Positions 1 to 12,600 of a DNA stretch of 64,000 nt are shown piece after piece. The stretch is from contig JBITNC010000001.1 of assembly GCA_050084985.1 (NCBI GenBank), positions 169,694,001 through 169,758,000 of the forward strand. Direction: 5' to 3'. Source of the DNA: Nageia nagi. Taxonomy: Eukaryota; Pinophyta. The notes under the pieces are model-generated. The model saw only the letters and a list, made by a program, of their open reading frames with translations. It was not told where the DNA came from and did no database searches. The stretch's first letter is position 1; each line of letters begins with the position of its first letter. A program made the position numbers and the translations under genes.

Positions 1-137
1 CAAAAAAATATTAATACAATTTTTTTGTTGTATTATATCTATGCAAGTTCTTTGAAGTGGAGAATCTCATGTATAAAAATCCTGAAATTAAGATGTCAGC
101 CATATATTTGAATGGCCACCATCTTCAATGTTTTCAG

Positions 138-402
138 TTTTCCAACACTGAGGATTTGTAATGAGCTGATGAAATGTAAGTGGCCAATCTCGATCAACAA
201 ACACTTCCAATCCCCACCTCTTATATACGAAATGTCGTCAGCATATAAAACCTGTGCAGGTTTCTCGCCAGAAAAAATGTTTTGTCAGCAAGGAGATCAA
301 CTCTGTAGAAAGTGTTTGGAGGAAGAAACAAATGTGCAGCTACATGATTATGATTATTCTGAGAGATGGGAATTCCTCAAGTCGCTGCCTCACAAGTACT
401 GA
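138..402 (+). CDS. Possible terminal coding exon of an unidentified gene
   Basis: An open frame of about 88 codons runs from a plausible acceptor (pyrimidine-rich stretch ending TTTTCAG at 131-137) to a TGA at 400-402. The peptide has cysteine pairs (residues like CRKC) and a charged C-terminus ending in FLKSLPHKY. Codon use and composition look more gene-like than the surrounding AT-rich DNA. The ORF could start at an ATG at 112, but the acceptor suggests it continues from an exon left of the window. I do not recognise the family. It could be a chance ORF or a pseudogene exon; no other exon of the same gene is visible to its right. Confidence 0.35.
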
Positions 403-604
403 ATCTTATCCTTTCCTCAACATAATTTTCTATGCTGTTATCAAAAATCGTTTGTCTCTTGTTAAAAATGTTGTTTTTCCCCTCATATATGAGTTGATTT
501 GAAATGCTGTTGGATTTTTGTTAACTTAACTCCAAATTGTCCAGACCCATATTTCCAAATCATTCCCCTAGTCAAGGCTTGAATTTTCGTCACTATCACA
601 TAAG

Positions 605-836
605 GCTTTTTAGTTTCTGTACCTTGTCTAATTGGGTAGATGGGCCCTCCTTAATCCTTAGCTGTTTAGTGCCATGATGACCATTTCGAGAATTGATGTT
701 TTTTGCGGTTGAGGATAATGTGGTCAAAGCCGGATTTCTGGTTGCAAGGCATGGATCAGCTATGACTTGAACCCGATATCTTACCTTGGTAGTGCTAGGC
801 AGTCTACTACTGAGCCACTGGCCCATTGCAGATTGA
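605..836 (-). mobile_element. tRNA-derived SINE
   Basis: Read on the minus strand, the head contains an A-box-like sequence TGGCTCAGTAGTAGA near 800-820 and, about 40 bases on, a B-box-like GGGTTCAAGTC near 765-775. These are the two internal RNA polymerase III promoter blocks of tRNA genes. The region does not fold as an intact tRNA and runs on into an unrelated body of about 150 bases, which is the SINE layout. The tail near 605-615 is A-rich on the minus strand. No clear target-site duplication was found, so both ends are approximate. Confidence 0.65.
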
Positions 837-3800
837 GTCTTTTGAGTGTGGATTGAACCTCCAACATTTCTGGGTGATTTTTAGTTCAGTTTGACTAGAT
901 GAAGATCATAATACACTGAGAATTATTTATATGAGAGTTCTAGGTCTCGTGGGCACTAATCCTGCGTTGGTTACTTTAGAAGATACATAGGCCTCACAGT
1001 TATTAGACGCTATATGGAGTAAAACTAATATAGAGTGTGAAATTAGAGTTCAATTGACAGAATTCATCACAGATCTAGGTTGCAGAGCATGGGTGCAACA
1101 GCAAAATCACAAGACATCATAGGGTTGATATTTTTTGCCACTACTCTCTGATGCTTCTAATTACAGCCTTGTGAGACATTTGAAACCCGTTTAGAATTTT
1201 TCTTCAGATACTACAGAATGTTTGATACATGCTATATAGCTTCTCCATGTCTTCCTGCAATTTGATGGGTCCTGGATAACTTTATTGTATCTATTTCACC
1301 AGAGTCAGTCAGGCCTATTCATGGTTGGAGTTTGTAGCCCGCTTTTGGAAATTGAATCTAGGTTGTTTCTGCAATAAGCATGCAACTTGCTATTGGACCA
1401 CTATCAGCACCCCAACTTGTCATAATACAAGGAACACACTTATAAAGAGGATTTTACCTTCTTTATCCACATAACACATCGCTGGGAAGAACTTGTTATA
1501 GGGCGAGAGTGGGAAGACATGCACACACATCAACTCACACACTTTAAGAGAAAAAAGTGAAAATGATAAAGATTAAGTAATGAAGAAAATTAATACTGGT
1601 GGTCCATGAATACTAATAGTGATTGCAATATCATTCCTACTGTGGCTCATTTTATTGTTTGTGTGTGTAGACTTATACGGGACATTGCCTTTGTCATTGC
1701 AAGCCCAGACCTTTTGTTGGATTCTGATGAGGTGAGATATTGATTTATCCCTTGATAATACTTCTTTTATATTTCCATTGCTCAATTATTGTTATTATGG
1801 AGACAATGCATGCTATTAAGTGTGCCATTTTTACATGTTTGTACTATTTTAAAATTTTAATGTCAAATTTTGTTCTAACAATTCTCAGCATAATTAGTTT
1901 TCTCTAATTTTTACCTTACTGTCTCATCGCCCCCAATACCAACTACAGGGGATTAGGGCAATTGGGTTTGACCTCTTTGCCTCATCATCAGACAACTATT
2001 TTTTTACTGTTTAACATTTAGATTGTTGACCGTGATAAGGAGATGTAAGATTCAATTGCCCACATAGGAGCGCTGAGAGGAGATTCATGGGTTCCTACTT
2101 TGTGCTTTTGCATAGTTTATTTAGGGCCAAGGAACCCACTGTCAAGTAGTACTTCACTTTTTAGGCGCTTGGCTAGGTCTCCTCAACCTATCCCTTCGAG
2201 TTGTGGAAGCATACCAACTTACACTTATATCCCTTCTGGGTACCCTTTGGTTTGCATCCCATGGCCAGCCTGTTGTAAATGTTTTAAAGAAGCAAGAATC
2301 CATATCCAAGTTCCATTATTAGTAGAAAATTAAATACTTATGATCTGAATTTTCCTCATAAAAATGTGTCCAAAATTCCAAATCATAATAATCATTCTAT
2401 AAATAATTAAATTCAAGAAAAGAGTGTATGTAAAATAATAAGTCTAAGAGTCTAACCATAGTCATCTTTGATAGATTTGAATAAAACATTCCATTTTGAT
2501 CATTATAGTCAATCACATTACACCATACATCACGGAGGAAATATGCAAAAAGGAACTTTATTCATGCACAAATATGGTTTACATTCACACCCTGCAAGTC
2601 CTGAGGATGGTGCGAAATTTATACAACTCTTAATCCCTAACTTCTTAACCCTAACCTTTACCACTTAGCTGAGAAGAGATAGAAAGTGAGATACTTTGCC
2701 ATGTTGGGCTCACAACCTGGAATGGCAGTGGTAAATGATGACCTGGGGACAGGATTATTAGATATGATTGTTGCACTGGGCTCCCTGCCATCATCGTGTG
2801 ATCATGCGGATATCAACATTAACACATAAATACTCAGTGGAACTATGTGCAAGTCTCCAACCTCCGTTGTTTGCAGCATATGCCAACATCTAAAATAAAA
2901 GATTATGTTCAGAAATATATACACACATCTCAAGGACATTGTATCCAACATCCTGAAAGAGCATTTACCTGTTTCCAAATGCAAGCCTGATGAATCAATG
3001 TCATAGTGCAGAATCATACGATGATATAATCCTCATCGTCCTTATTGTGGTAAATCCAAAATACGGTAGGAATACAATCTTATTGTCCAGTTCTTAGATT
3101 ACCTTCTGATGCTTTCGAATCACCTGCTGAAGCACCTGAAGTGCATGTTGCTCTCAAGATTCTGTTGTCTCCTATGATAAAATATAGGCCACTATTTCTA
3201 CAGAATCTTATGAGTTTCTACGTTGTATGGAAGTTGATTATGTGTGGAGGCTTGCACTATGTGGATCCTGATGATTTTCCTCTGTTCTTCCAGTTTCAAG
3301 CGCATACTTTTAAAGCTAATGGTCACCTTCCCTCATATTTTGAGCCACTGTACTCTTAATAGCACATCTGCATGTGCAGACTGTAGGAAAAACGTTGGGC
3401 AAAAGATCACATATTCTCCAAAGGACTATTTTAGACTGTAACACTTCCCCTCACAACAAATAGGATCTCCATTTACGGTTCTAGAAGCAGGATAGACAAA
3501 ATCAATTGAGGCTCTTGGCTACATTCTTGCAAACGAAATTGCCAGTCTTGCCAAAATCCTTTGAATGCTGTTCACAACTTTGAGGGTTTGATGAATAGTA
3601 ATACTTTACAGAGTATGAAAGATACTGTGTATGTATCCTCTTCTTGTGCTTGAGTTTTTGGTGCTGAAATATCTGATATATCCTTGTCTGAGCTATCGTA
3701 TGCCTCCTACAAATTACTCATGAAGAGCTTATCATATTTGTGTTCTACAGTATCTTCTGTGTTTGCTGGCCCTACCTAGAATCTCTTTTGTCTTCTGCAG

Positions 3801-5030
3801 TATTCATTTATTCAGATTCCAGATAACATGCATGCAGAATTCAATTTAGCATTTCCTAATCGTTAGCCATGGGCCTTTTCTGAACAACCTTGTTCAAGAA
3901 ACATGCAGCAAAATAGCAAGCTGTCAGCTAATAAAGGCTTATACATGCTGGTTTTTTGCTTAGCGTAAAAAAAGGATTTGAAAGGGCCTGTACTCTTGTA
4001 CAATGCAAAAGAAGGCTAGCCAAGTATTATTTACCTGGAAACCATCAACAATCTAAAACAAGCTGAAAAGACAGCTACAAAATGTTGCAATCCTTGCTTC
4101 AAACAGCTACAATTCTTGAATCAATCCACCTTCCAATAACTGCTTTCAAAGAGGTCCATTCACCAATCAAAAATTAAAACCATCTGATTATGCCTATAAC
4201 CAAACTGGGAATAAAGTCTGTTTTTCTTTGAAAATGTTTTTGAGATTGAACCTTTCCATTCCCATCCAAGTTAGACTCATTTTCCATAATTATAATTAGA
4301 TCAGAAGGGAAAATATTCAGGGGAATCCATCTCTTATCCTCTTCTCTAAGAGTAACCCAGTTGCCATCCAGCCTTGTTACCTTTGAAAGTATATAATGTC
4401 CAATGGTTTAATTTATAATCTTTTGACATCAGCAGTAGTTGAAATATTCAAATATATGTATTTACTATTTACAAATTCCCTCCGACGGCTACATCCTCTA
4501 ACTGCTGCAAGTTCAGACATTTATTTTTGTTTACTGTATGATTATATTTTCTCAATCAAATCTGATATTTTCTTTTTTAGGCATTTAGTTAAGAATTTAT
4601 TTCCCTTACAGTACTTACTGTTGTAAAGCATGGGCGTCCACATTTCTGTGTTGACTTGTATGGACAGACCATCTATTCTGTTAGTCTAACATTGAGTCCC
4701 TTACACTCAACCTTCCTCCTCGAGATGTATAAGGACGTTTTTCCATTGTATTGTATCATTGTTTCTGATCATTCTGCAGTAGCAAGAGCAAGAGAAAAAG
4801 CTCTGCATTTTACCATTTTGTTGTGTCTTCTGTTCTTGTGGTGTTTTTGCATTCTGGGTGAAGCTGTGATCAAGAAATCACTTGCATCTATTTGGAGATT
4901 AGATTTGGAGCTATATAAAAGTAATATTTACTTATTAGATGTCATTTTAATGTGGTGGGTATTCGTTAGTTTTGCATTCTGAGCTTTCATTTTGAAGATA
5001 TTCATGATTCTTTCAAGCTGCCCTTTTACG
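837..5030. other. Intergenic stretch with no supported gene
   Basis: Only short ORFs occur here, including a 108-codon hydrophobic one at 4656-4982 without a recognisable domain. No LTR pair, RNA gene or strong splice-bounded exon was seen. The sequence at 2060-2190 has short imperfect inverted segments, not enough to name an element. Confidence 0.5.
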
Positions 5031-5074
5031 GACCAGTTTGCTTTCGGGAGCTATAACTTTTGTTCTACTGAACC

Positions 5075-5345
5075 TCTAAGTCCGATTTATACATCATTGG
5101 AAAGGTTTTTTCAATACCTTTCCAACGATATATAACACAAACACCTTTGTATCAAAATCGACACTTCAAATCCACGATTTGCAGCCCTGCACTTACCAGC
5201 CATATTCTTTTCTCAGTCTGTGACCAGTTCACTTCCGGAAAATATTGCCCTATCAAATCAGCTTCAATCACTCCGTTGTTTATACCAATGGATAGCCCTT
5301 TTCATGTCCTTTCTAATGGTATATAACACAACACCCTTTTCTTCT
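5075..5345. repeat. Diverged tandem duplicate
   Basis: Two segments, roughly 5095-5155 and 5285-5340, share the order: a GGAAAGG/GGATAG word, a CCTTTCC/CCTTTCT word, TATATAACACAA, then an ACACC-rich stretch. This suggests an old duplication of about 190 bases. Its origin is unknown. Confidence 0.4.
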
Positions 5346-5459
5346 ATATGGAAGCTTTTTTTGAGCCCTATTTTTCAGTTTGTTTACAACTCTGGGGGCA
5401 AGGGAAAACTTCATGCACTTTGCAACTCCACGACCCTAGACGAAGTCCTGTTGGCTGGG

Positions 5460-5860
5460 ACATAGTAGCAAAACTCGTCGAAACTCGCAGGTCCTGAGGC
5501 TGAGTCTGTTGGGAGGAATACCAACAGCTCGGACTCGTGAGTTTGGTGAGTTTGGACCATTTTGTATTGTGAACTTTGAAGTTTTAACATTTTGATGAAT
5601 GTAAACATATGCCCTTTCCTATTTGCCTTTTCTTATTTGTAATTGTGTATATTTTAAATTGTATAATGTTGATGTTGAGTAAGTAGGCTTTTAGAAGTCA
5701 CTAATCACAATAATAAGTAATATGCAATTGAAAAAACTTAATTTTTCAGTGAAAATATACATTGTTTTTTTGTTTTGCCGAGTTTTTGCCAACTTTGACC
5801 AATTTTTTCTTCAAGTCCCGAGTCTCGAGTCCAAGCCAAGTCTGAGATTTACTACTGTGC
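5460..5860. mobile_element. hAT-like MITE (non-autonomous DNA transposon)
   Basis: The ends are imperfect terminal inverted repeats: CATAGTAGCAAAACTC on the left, and on the right, read in reverse complement, CACAGTAGTAAATCTC. Inside each end are CTCG/ACTCG-rich subterminal blocks (5475-5545 and 5775-5850). The 8-base flanks share CTGGG in register, which could be a decayed 8-bp target duplication. CA termini and an 8-bp duplication are typical of hAT elements. There is no transposase ORF. Confidence 0.55.
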
Positions 5861-5984
5861 TCTGGGGAAGCCTGTAGGTTCATCCTCTCACATAACTTAT
5901 TTCATATTCTTCAAAGGAATCTATCATCTATGGAGTGTCCTAAAGTATGCTAGTTACCTTCCAACTTAAATTAGCTTTGTCTTT

Positions 5985-7935
5985 TTAGGGAGTTAATTAT
6001 ATTCAGAGAGTCTCCATCTACCAACAATTTCTTTACTTTGATATCCTTCGCTAATTTAACACTAGCATAAACAGCTCTTGCTTCAGCTTAATAGCTGATC
6101 ATTTCTTTAGAAAATTCTGTGAAAGCACCAACCATAACTCCCATATTATTTCTAATGATCCTTTTCTCTCCAGGAGTCCAGCCTTTCCAAGATTTCCACT
6201 AGAATCCCCATCAAAGTTTAGTTTAAGTCAATCTGAGTGGATGCTACTGAACATTATTTCTTTTTGAACTCTTAGAAGAAACATATGCTTGAATTGGTTT
6301 CAGTGTCCATCTAGCAGCTAGATAAGCTTCCTCATTATTTTCAATCTAATCTTCCAACTTGATGATGGATAAGTTATCCAAAATCACTTCTTTAATGGAA
6401 TGATTATTTCTCAGAACAGATTTTTTTTTTCTCTTTAAAAATCCTCCTGTTTTTTTCCAATCAAATACTCCAAGCATAATGAAATGGAATGATGTCCCAT
6501 ATTGCATTTAGTCTTCTACTTTTGAAAAAGTTTTTCCTATTGCTTCAAACCCAACATATTATTTGGGAAAATCCAATCAATTCCTATTTCAAAAATGATA
6601 TTAGTAGAAAGAGATGATAAATGGATTCTTCACTGGATTCACAAAGAATACATCTATTAACTAGCTAAAAACCTTCTTTCATCAGATTGTCCAGGGTCAG
6701 AATTTTATTTTGAGAAGCCAGCCAAAGGAACATAGTAATTTTAGAGGTGGCTTTCTTATTCATAATCTTGTTCCAAGGAAATCCTCCTTCTGGTTCATCC
6801 CAAAGAGTATCATAAGTTGATTTAACTGTAAAAAATCCATTTGCATTAGGTCTCCAAGAAGAGAGTCATTTTCCAAAGATGGCTCAAGAAATAAGATATT
6901 AGTTTGAGGTTGAGCAACCTACAAGCCTCTTCCTTTAGGGGGTTGCTACATTTCAAATTTTCCATCCTACGCTTGATTCCTTTGTTTCAATGAAATCTTG
7001 AACTGTACACCCATATTGCATTTCCACCTACTTTCTGATTGTTGAGAGTCTGTTGTCTTTACACAAAGGATAACTGCCCAGCCATGTATCTTCCCAAAAA
7101 TGAACTTTACTCCCCCTTTCAACTTTTTGTCTAATACCTTTCTTAAGAACTCCTCTACTGTTTATGATGTGATTCCATAAAGAAGAGCTCCTACAAGTAT
7201 CTTGAACAGCAACAAGCCTCTCTAGATCATTGCTGTCAAAGTATTTATCTTTTAAGATTCTATCCGTCATTGAATCTCCCTTTTTATAATCCTCCATCCT
7301 ATCTTTCCAGCCAAAACTTTGTTTAAAGTTCTTATCTTTTTTAAACCCAAACCTCCACATGGTTTTGGTGTACAAATTTTTTCCCAGTCAACAAGTGGGA
7401 TTCTACTTTTCTCTTCTAGTCCAGACAATATGAATATTTTTGATACTTTCTATTTTACCAGCATCAGCAATATTTACAAGGATTTTAAACACTGAAAGCA
7501 TGCAAGTATGAATAGATTGGAGGGTACTTTTAAGCAATCGAAAGTACCTGCTTGAGTCAAAAGAGTGCCTTTCTAGCCAAACAGTTTTCGCTTAAGTCCG
7601 TTCAATAAATAATCCCAAATATTGTTCTCACAGGAACCTATAAGCAGAGGCATTCCAAGGTAAACTGTAGGGGGAGAGCTAATATTGCAGGCTAAAATAC
7701 CTGCAATTTTTCTTTTTCTATTCTCGGGTATTAAAAAAAAGAATACTTTACTTTTCTCCAAGTTTATCATTTGATGGAAAGCCAACTTGTATAATTTAGG
7801 AATTATATTGAAACCTCTTGCTTCCTTACAGAAGATTTCCCTATTACCCACAAATCGCTGATGGGCAATGGATTATACATGTTGCTACCTAGGACAATCT
7901 TCAGTATTAATTATCAAATAACATAGTTGAATATC
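5985..7935 (-). mobile_element. 5'-truncated, dead LINE (L1-like, with RNase H)
   Basis: On the minus strand the order is: the end of a reverse transcriptase domain (7573-7935), the thumb and connection, a zf-RVT-like segment (7028-7375, with GSKVHFWEDTWLG), and an RNase H domain (about 5990-6215, with NFDGDS and AEARAVYASVKLA). This is the layout of plant L1-type LINE ORF2. The catalytic F/Y-x-D-D motif is ruined: the matching position reads FVGN (about 7840-7852). Frames change several times and a TAA lies inside RNase H. The endonuclease and most RT fingers are absent, as expected from 5' truncation. Confidence 0.8.
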
Positions 7936-8589
7936 TTGAACTATATGCTCCAACATTTTTGGAATATGAAACAAGAGTTTCTCTTTTACCTTTAAGGCAA
8001 TGACATCTCAGTGGGTCATCCACTTTGGTATAGCAGGAACCTGGGGACGATTTCCTCCTGATAAGGGAGAAAATGATGAACTAGTTAAAGTTAATTCTAC
8101 ATCATTTGCGGTCATCTCATGTTGTGAACATCAGTCTTCAGTATTTTAAGAGTTTTTGTGTCTAGTGTCCATTGTGATTTTGCTCCCAAGTGAAATGAAT
8201 TTTAGACTTTAGAGTTTGTCTTTCTTTAGCAATTAAGATTAGCAACTGCTACACTATGTTTCAAATTCTCTAGCTATGGCAATTTCTGTAAAGAGGTTTT
8301 GCTTATCTTGTGGATGCATATTCCTTCCATGGTTTTAGGCATAGATTTGTTTTCTAAGAATGTTTTCTTTTTTGGTAATTGGTAAAAAAAAGGGTTTTTT
8401 AGACAGTATCCCAAAACCTATATTAAAAAATATGAATCTTAACATCCATATTATCTATTGCAAAATGGTTCCATTACATTTGGTAGCCATTACATAGAAT
8501 ATTCTAACACAGATTTTATCCTTGCAAAATTCCTATATCTATCCTGCTCTAGTTGTCTTGGTTCTTTTTCTTAATTTCTTCCCTTTCAG
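7936..8589. other. Spacer between LINE and the DUF1853 gene
   Basis: No element is recognised. A plus-strand open frame of about 50 codons at 8000-8148 has mixed composition and could be a decayed exon, but it has no family match I can name. Confidence 0.35.
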
Positions 8590-8690
8590 ATAGATCATTT
8601 GCAGTGGTCTGACATTGTAGACGATCTGTTCATTTGCTGCGTTAGTCCTTGGTAGCCCACCTCCTTCTGTATTTGTTTCCCCTGCAACTG

Positions 8691-8781
8691 ATGCGTTTGG
8701 TAGCCCGGCATATGGGAGTGTGGCATGTCATTTCAAATGCTCTGGTACCCATGCCTCGAAACTCTTCAATTCGTGTCACCG
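8691..8781 (+). other. Candidate upstream exon of the DUF1853 gene
   Basis: A strong acceptor (long pyrimidine tract ending CTTTCAG at 8589) and a good donor (GTAACC at 8782) bracket 8590-8781. One frame, open from 8646 with an ATG at 8691, ends in splice phase 1. That is the phase needed by the exon at 9655. A second frame encodes SPPPSV, loosely like the SPPLL segment near the start of bacterial DUF1853 proteins, but its phase does not fit. The assignment is speculative and the true 5' exons may lie elsewhere or be lost. Confidence 0.22.
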
Positions 8782-9654
8782 GTAACCAATTTTGTGTGAC
8801 TTTTCTCATCCCCTCCTTTTTCACGTGAACAACTGTCTTGTCTGAAACAAGACTTCACCCTCATTTCCGCCAATTTAAGAATGTTTCCAGACGATAGGAA
8901 TTTCATATATATATATTTTGTTACCTTGATTCAACTGTATGGACAATGAACAATTTATCTTGTTTAGAAAGACAATCTTTTGAACCAATTAAAGAAAGTT
9001 GAGTTATCAACCTTGGAGACCAGTATTTAGACGGATTAGGCTGGAATTCATCATCCATGATCTTGTGAAGCCAAAGAAGGGTTTATCTGCACTTCATTTC
9101 TAGTCTTCCTAAATTGGCTCTTGAACCTTTTGTAATGCTTTAAATTGAGAGGATGTTACAATGTTCTAGAAAGATGGACATGTTTTACCACTCTTTGGTT
9201 TAGCAAGGCATACTTTATTTTCTCCCAAGGATCTTTCCTTCCGGAGGAAGCTTTTCTAGGCAATACCTTTTCTGCTTAATTCAGATGCAGCCCTTGCTGT
9301 AGTAATTGTCTCAACAATGGAATCACAAGACTAGTCTTCTATGCATGCAGTATATGAATTGTTTTGGTATATACCTCTTTCTCTATTTGCTTATACTATC
9401 TGAAGCAAACATGGACCAAACCTGTTAATTTATGGATGATGCTCCTTTACTTCATGCAATCATATCATTTATTTTTGTGATGAGAAACTACTACTTTTAT
9501 GATGGAAAAATGTTACATCTAGTGTTATTCTTGATCCTTAGACTGTTGATTGCCATCTTATTAGTAAATATGTCACTGAATGTGGAATATTTATTTTTTG
9601 ATTCCATGAACCTTTACAAACTTATACAATCTCTCTATTTAAAGCTTCCAACAG

Positions 9655-12600
9655 TGACTGCTGACATGCTGGGTGGAGATGCATGGAAGTGGAATGAGTC
9701 TAAAAATTGGTTGAAGGAGTTAGAGATGCAGCATGTAAATGATTGGTTTGGAGCTCGGAAATGCAGAACAAGATTGGGTATGTTAGTATAGGTTCACTGC
9801 TTTCAAATTGAAAACAAACACTGATAGAGACAAAAATATATGTTAATTTGTTTCATTACAAACATTGAATTTTCCTGTGAAGAATATAAAGAGCAAATTA
9901 ATAATATTTTCACTATTAAAAGACATTTATCTTTGAACATGTAAAGTGCCAAAAATGTCTTCATATTCTTTGTGCCAAGTGTTACCAGATCAACTTTCAA
10001 CCTGAAACATAAAACAAGAAGGAATCCACTATCATAGTAGAACTAGCATGGTTCGAGCAATCCCTAAATCAAACTTAAGAAGGATACTACCTTTTAGCTG
10101 CATTGCACACTAGAACAATCCATCATGGAAGAGATTATGGCCATCACAAACCTCCCAAGGAGAACCTACTATGGTTCTAGTGCCATTTTTGTTCTTTGGT
10201 ATCAATATCCTCCAAAGGCTCACTTATGGATCCACCCTTATACCATAATCCCATGGATGCAAGAGGATTGTTCTTAACACCTTGAAGCCTAAATAATAAT
10301 TGGTGACAATAGTAGATCATATTTGGATTCCATCCCCCAATGGGCATTGGGCTTATCCCTACTGCCTCCAATTGGAATTTCACCACTATCCATACACCTT
10401 TCCTTTATATCTTCTTTGCACATTTCAGAATTTAACATATGTGAACACTGAAAATAATGTTTTAAGGGCATGCCATGGATTTATTTAAGCACAATAACCA
10501 TTCCATCCCATGGGTACTGAGTCTATAAGTAAAGCTATATGCAATCCAACTGAATTGATTATGCTCTTGCTGATGACACTTTAGGCTAATACTAGGACAC
10601 ACCAACTAGAGGGCACTCCCTTATGTGACTAACACAAGGCATTCCATCTTGTGACTATGACACTTTTGATTAGTCTCTCCCTTTCCCAAGTACATTCCAA
10701 CCTAGGATGTACAAGCAATAACACCACATAATAAAATGTGTTTAATATTTGAAAGAATATATAATTAATAATTTCATATTAGAAGAATGTTATATCTATA
10801 TATATGAGGAGAACAATACAAGAAATCATGCTTATAGATATAATATTTTTGTGAAGTAGTTGGTTGCAGAGCAAAGTTGAGCGAAAATTTCTACCCTTCC
10901 AAGTACAATTGCAACAACCAGGATATTATATCTGTCATTTTCTTCTAAGTGTAACTACCATTTTATATTATCCAGTTAATTGATTCCCGTCTGATTCCCA
11001 GGAGACCATTTTGCTGCATGCATTGAATATGTATTACGGTTTTCCCCTGTTGTGCAAGTTGAACGGCTTGTTGTTTCTCAACAAGTAATGGAACAAATAG
11101 ACATTGATGGCAGACATTCATTTTGTCAAAAAGACGGACTGAGGTCTGAAAGGAACATATGGCAACCTGTTTCTCAGCAATCAGAAAATCTTGAAACTTC
11201 ATTAAATAGTACTGATTTATCAGAGCTGAATATTTTGCAAATGAGTGAAGGTGATCTCAATATGGCACTAATGGTAGATATAGAGGATGATGATGCTGGG
11301 TATCGTGGAGATCACTGTCAAAATCAAAGACAGCAAAATAAATTGATTAAGAAAAGGAACAAATTGAAATCTAGGAAAACTTTGGTACGAACGATTGGCG
11401 AGTTTGATTTTTTGTTTCAGCATCATGATATTAATCACTGTGCTCCTAAATCTACAACCAGTTGCAAACTATATGCAGGTGGCTTTGAGAGTATAACCCA
11501 AGATTTGTCTGAATCAGACTTTCCATACAAGGATGTCTTTGTGAAAGTACAGCACTGGGAAGCTTCAGTTAAGTTTCTGTTGTATGCAGGTCCTTGGGAG
11601 GCATTTGGTTTTGAAACGCCAGAAAGTGCCACATGGGAAGCAAAAAGGGTTGATCATTCTCTGGAGGAAAGTAATTTGTATGAGCATAACCATCAAGGTA
11701 GTCCTGATTCAACTATTGCAAACCCTTCTACTTTATCAGAATCTGCTTTTGAAAATAGCGAGTTTATTGGCTGTTTTCTTGGTCCACATGTAGGGGAGAC
11801 TCTCTATGACAGGAAATGTCGACTGCGAAATCAGCTTGCTCTCTCACAGAACCCATTAGCTGCTTCCTTTCTTCACAGGACTTACACTATTTCAGAATTA
11901 TCAGAGCAGGTTGAATTTACTGAGTGTTGTTCTGATGGGCTTGGTAGCAAAGGAGATGATTTAATGACGGTGGGTAATAAACCTGTCTTAGAGATTGTCC
12001 CTGGTGCAGTGTTGAAAGGTTTCTTGTTTTATGAGTGTAAGCTATGGGAGCTTTTGAGAAAATTGCAAAGAGGAAATAAAGCATTTTATTCCTATGACCT
12101 CTATTCTAGATTAACGCCAAACTCTTCAACCGATGATCAGGTCATGGATCCTAATCCCCTTTTCAAATCTCATTCTGAAAGGACATCTACTTTGTCCAAA
12201 ATGAATCATTGTTTTGAGTGCTATCATGTTAAATTAAAGCCAAATAGATCAATGCTCAATCCACATCATTGGATGGGGTGGTGGACTCATATTGATGAAT
12301 TTTCCAAGTTTGCAGGATTTGCTGCTTGTGAGAAAAGCAGGTGGTACATAGTTCCAAAGCAAGAATGGCTTTCACCTGTTATTATAAATGGGTCTGATTT
12401 GGATGGTTGTGCAAAGGTATTGACATTGGAAGAATTTTTGGCTGTGGCTGCCAAAGTTGGCGAGGAAGCTGCTTTGACAAGAATTCCTAGAAAGCGCTGT
12501 TTTATGGTTGCAGAAGTTCGCTGGGAAACTGATTTCACATATACACAGAGATCTGAAGGTCAATTTGAAGACAGCCACTGTTTGCCTTTGCACAGTTCTG

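Noticed and set aside
2100-2333. 77-codon ORF with prolines, possible second SINE nearby
   Set aside because: Only weak B-box-like words and short inverted segments; no A box at the right distance.
4656-4982. 108-codon hydrophobic ORF
   Set aside because: Low-complexity, AT-driven hydrophobic composition, no splice context and no known domain. Likely chance.
8000-8148. Plus-strand open frame that might be an extra DUF1853 exon
   Set aside because: Acceptor is weak, there is no family-like residue pattern, and splice phase cannot be tied to 9655.
10289-10488. Overlapping ORFs on both strands in the DUF1853 intron
   Set aside because: No domain, no repeat copies, and both strands open over the same bases, as expected by chance.
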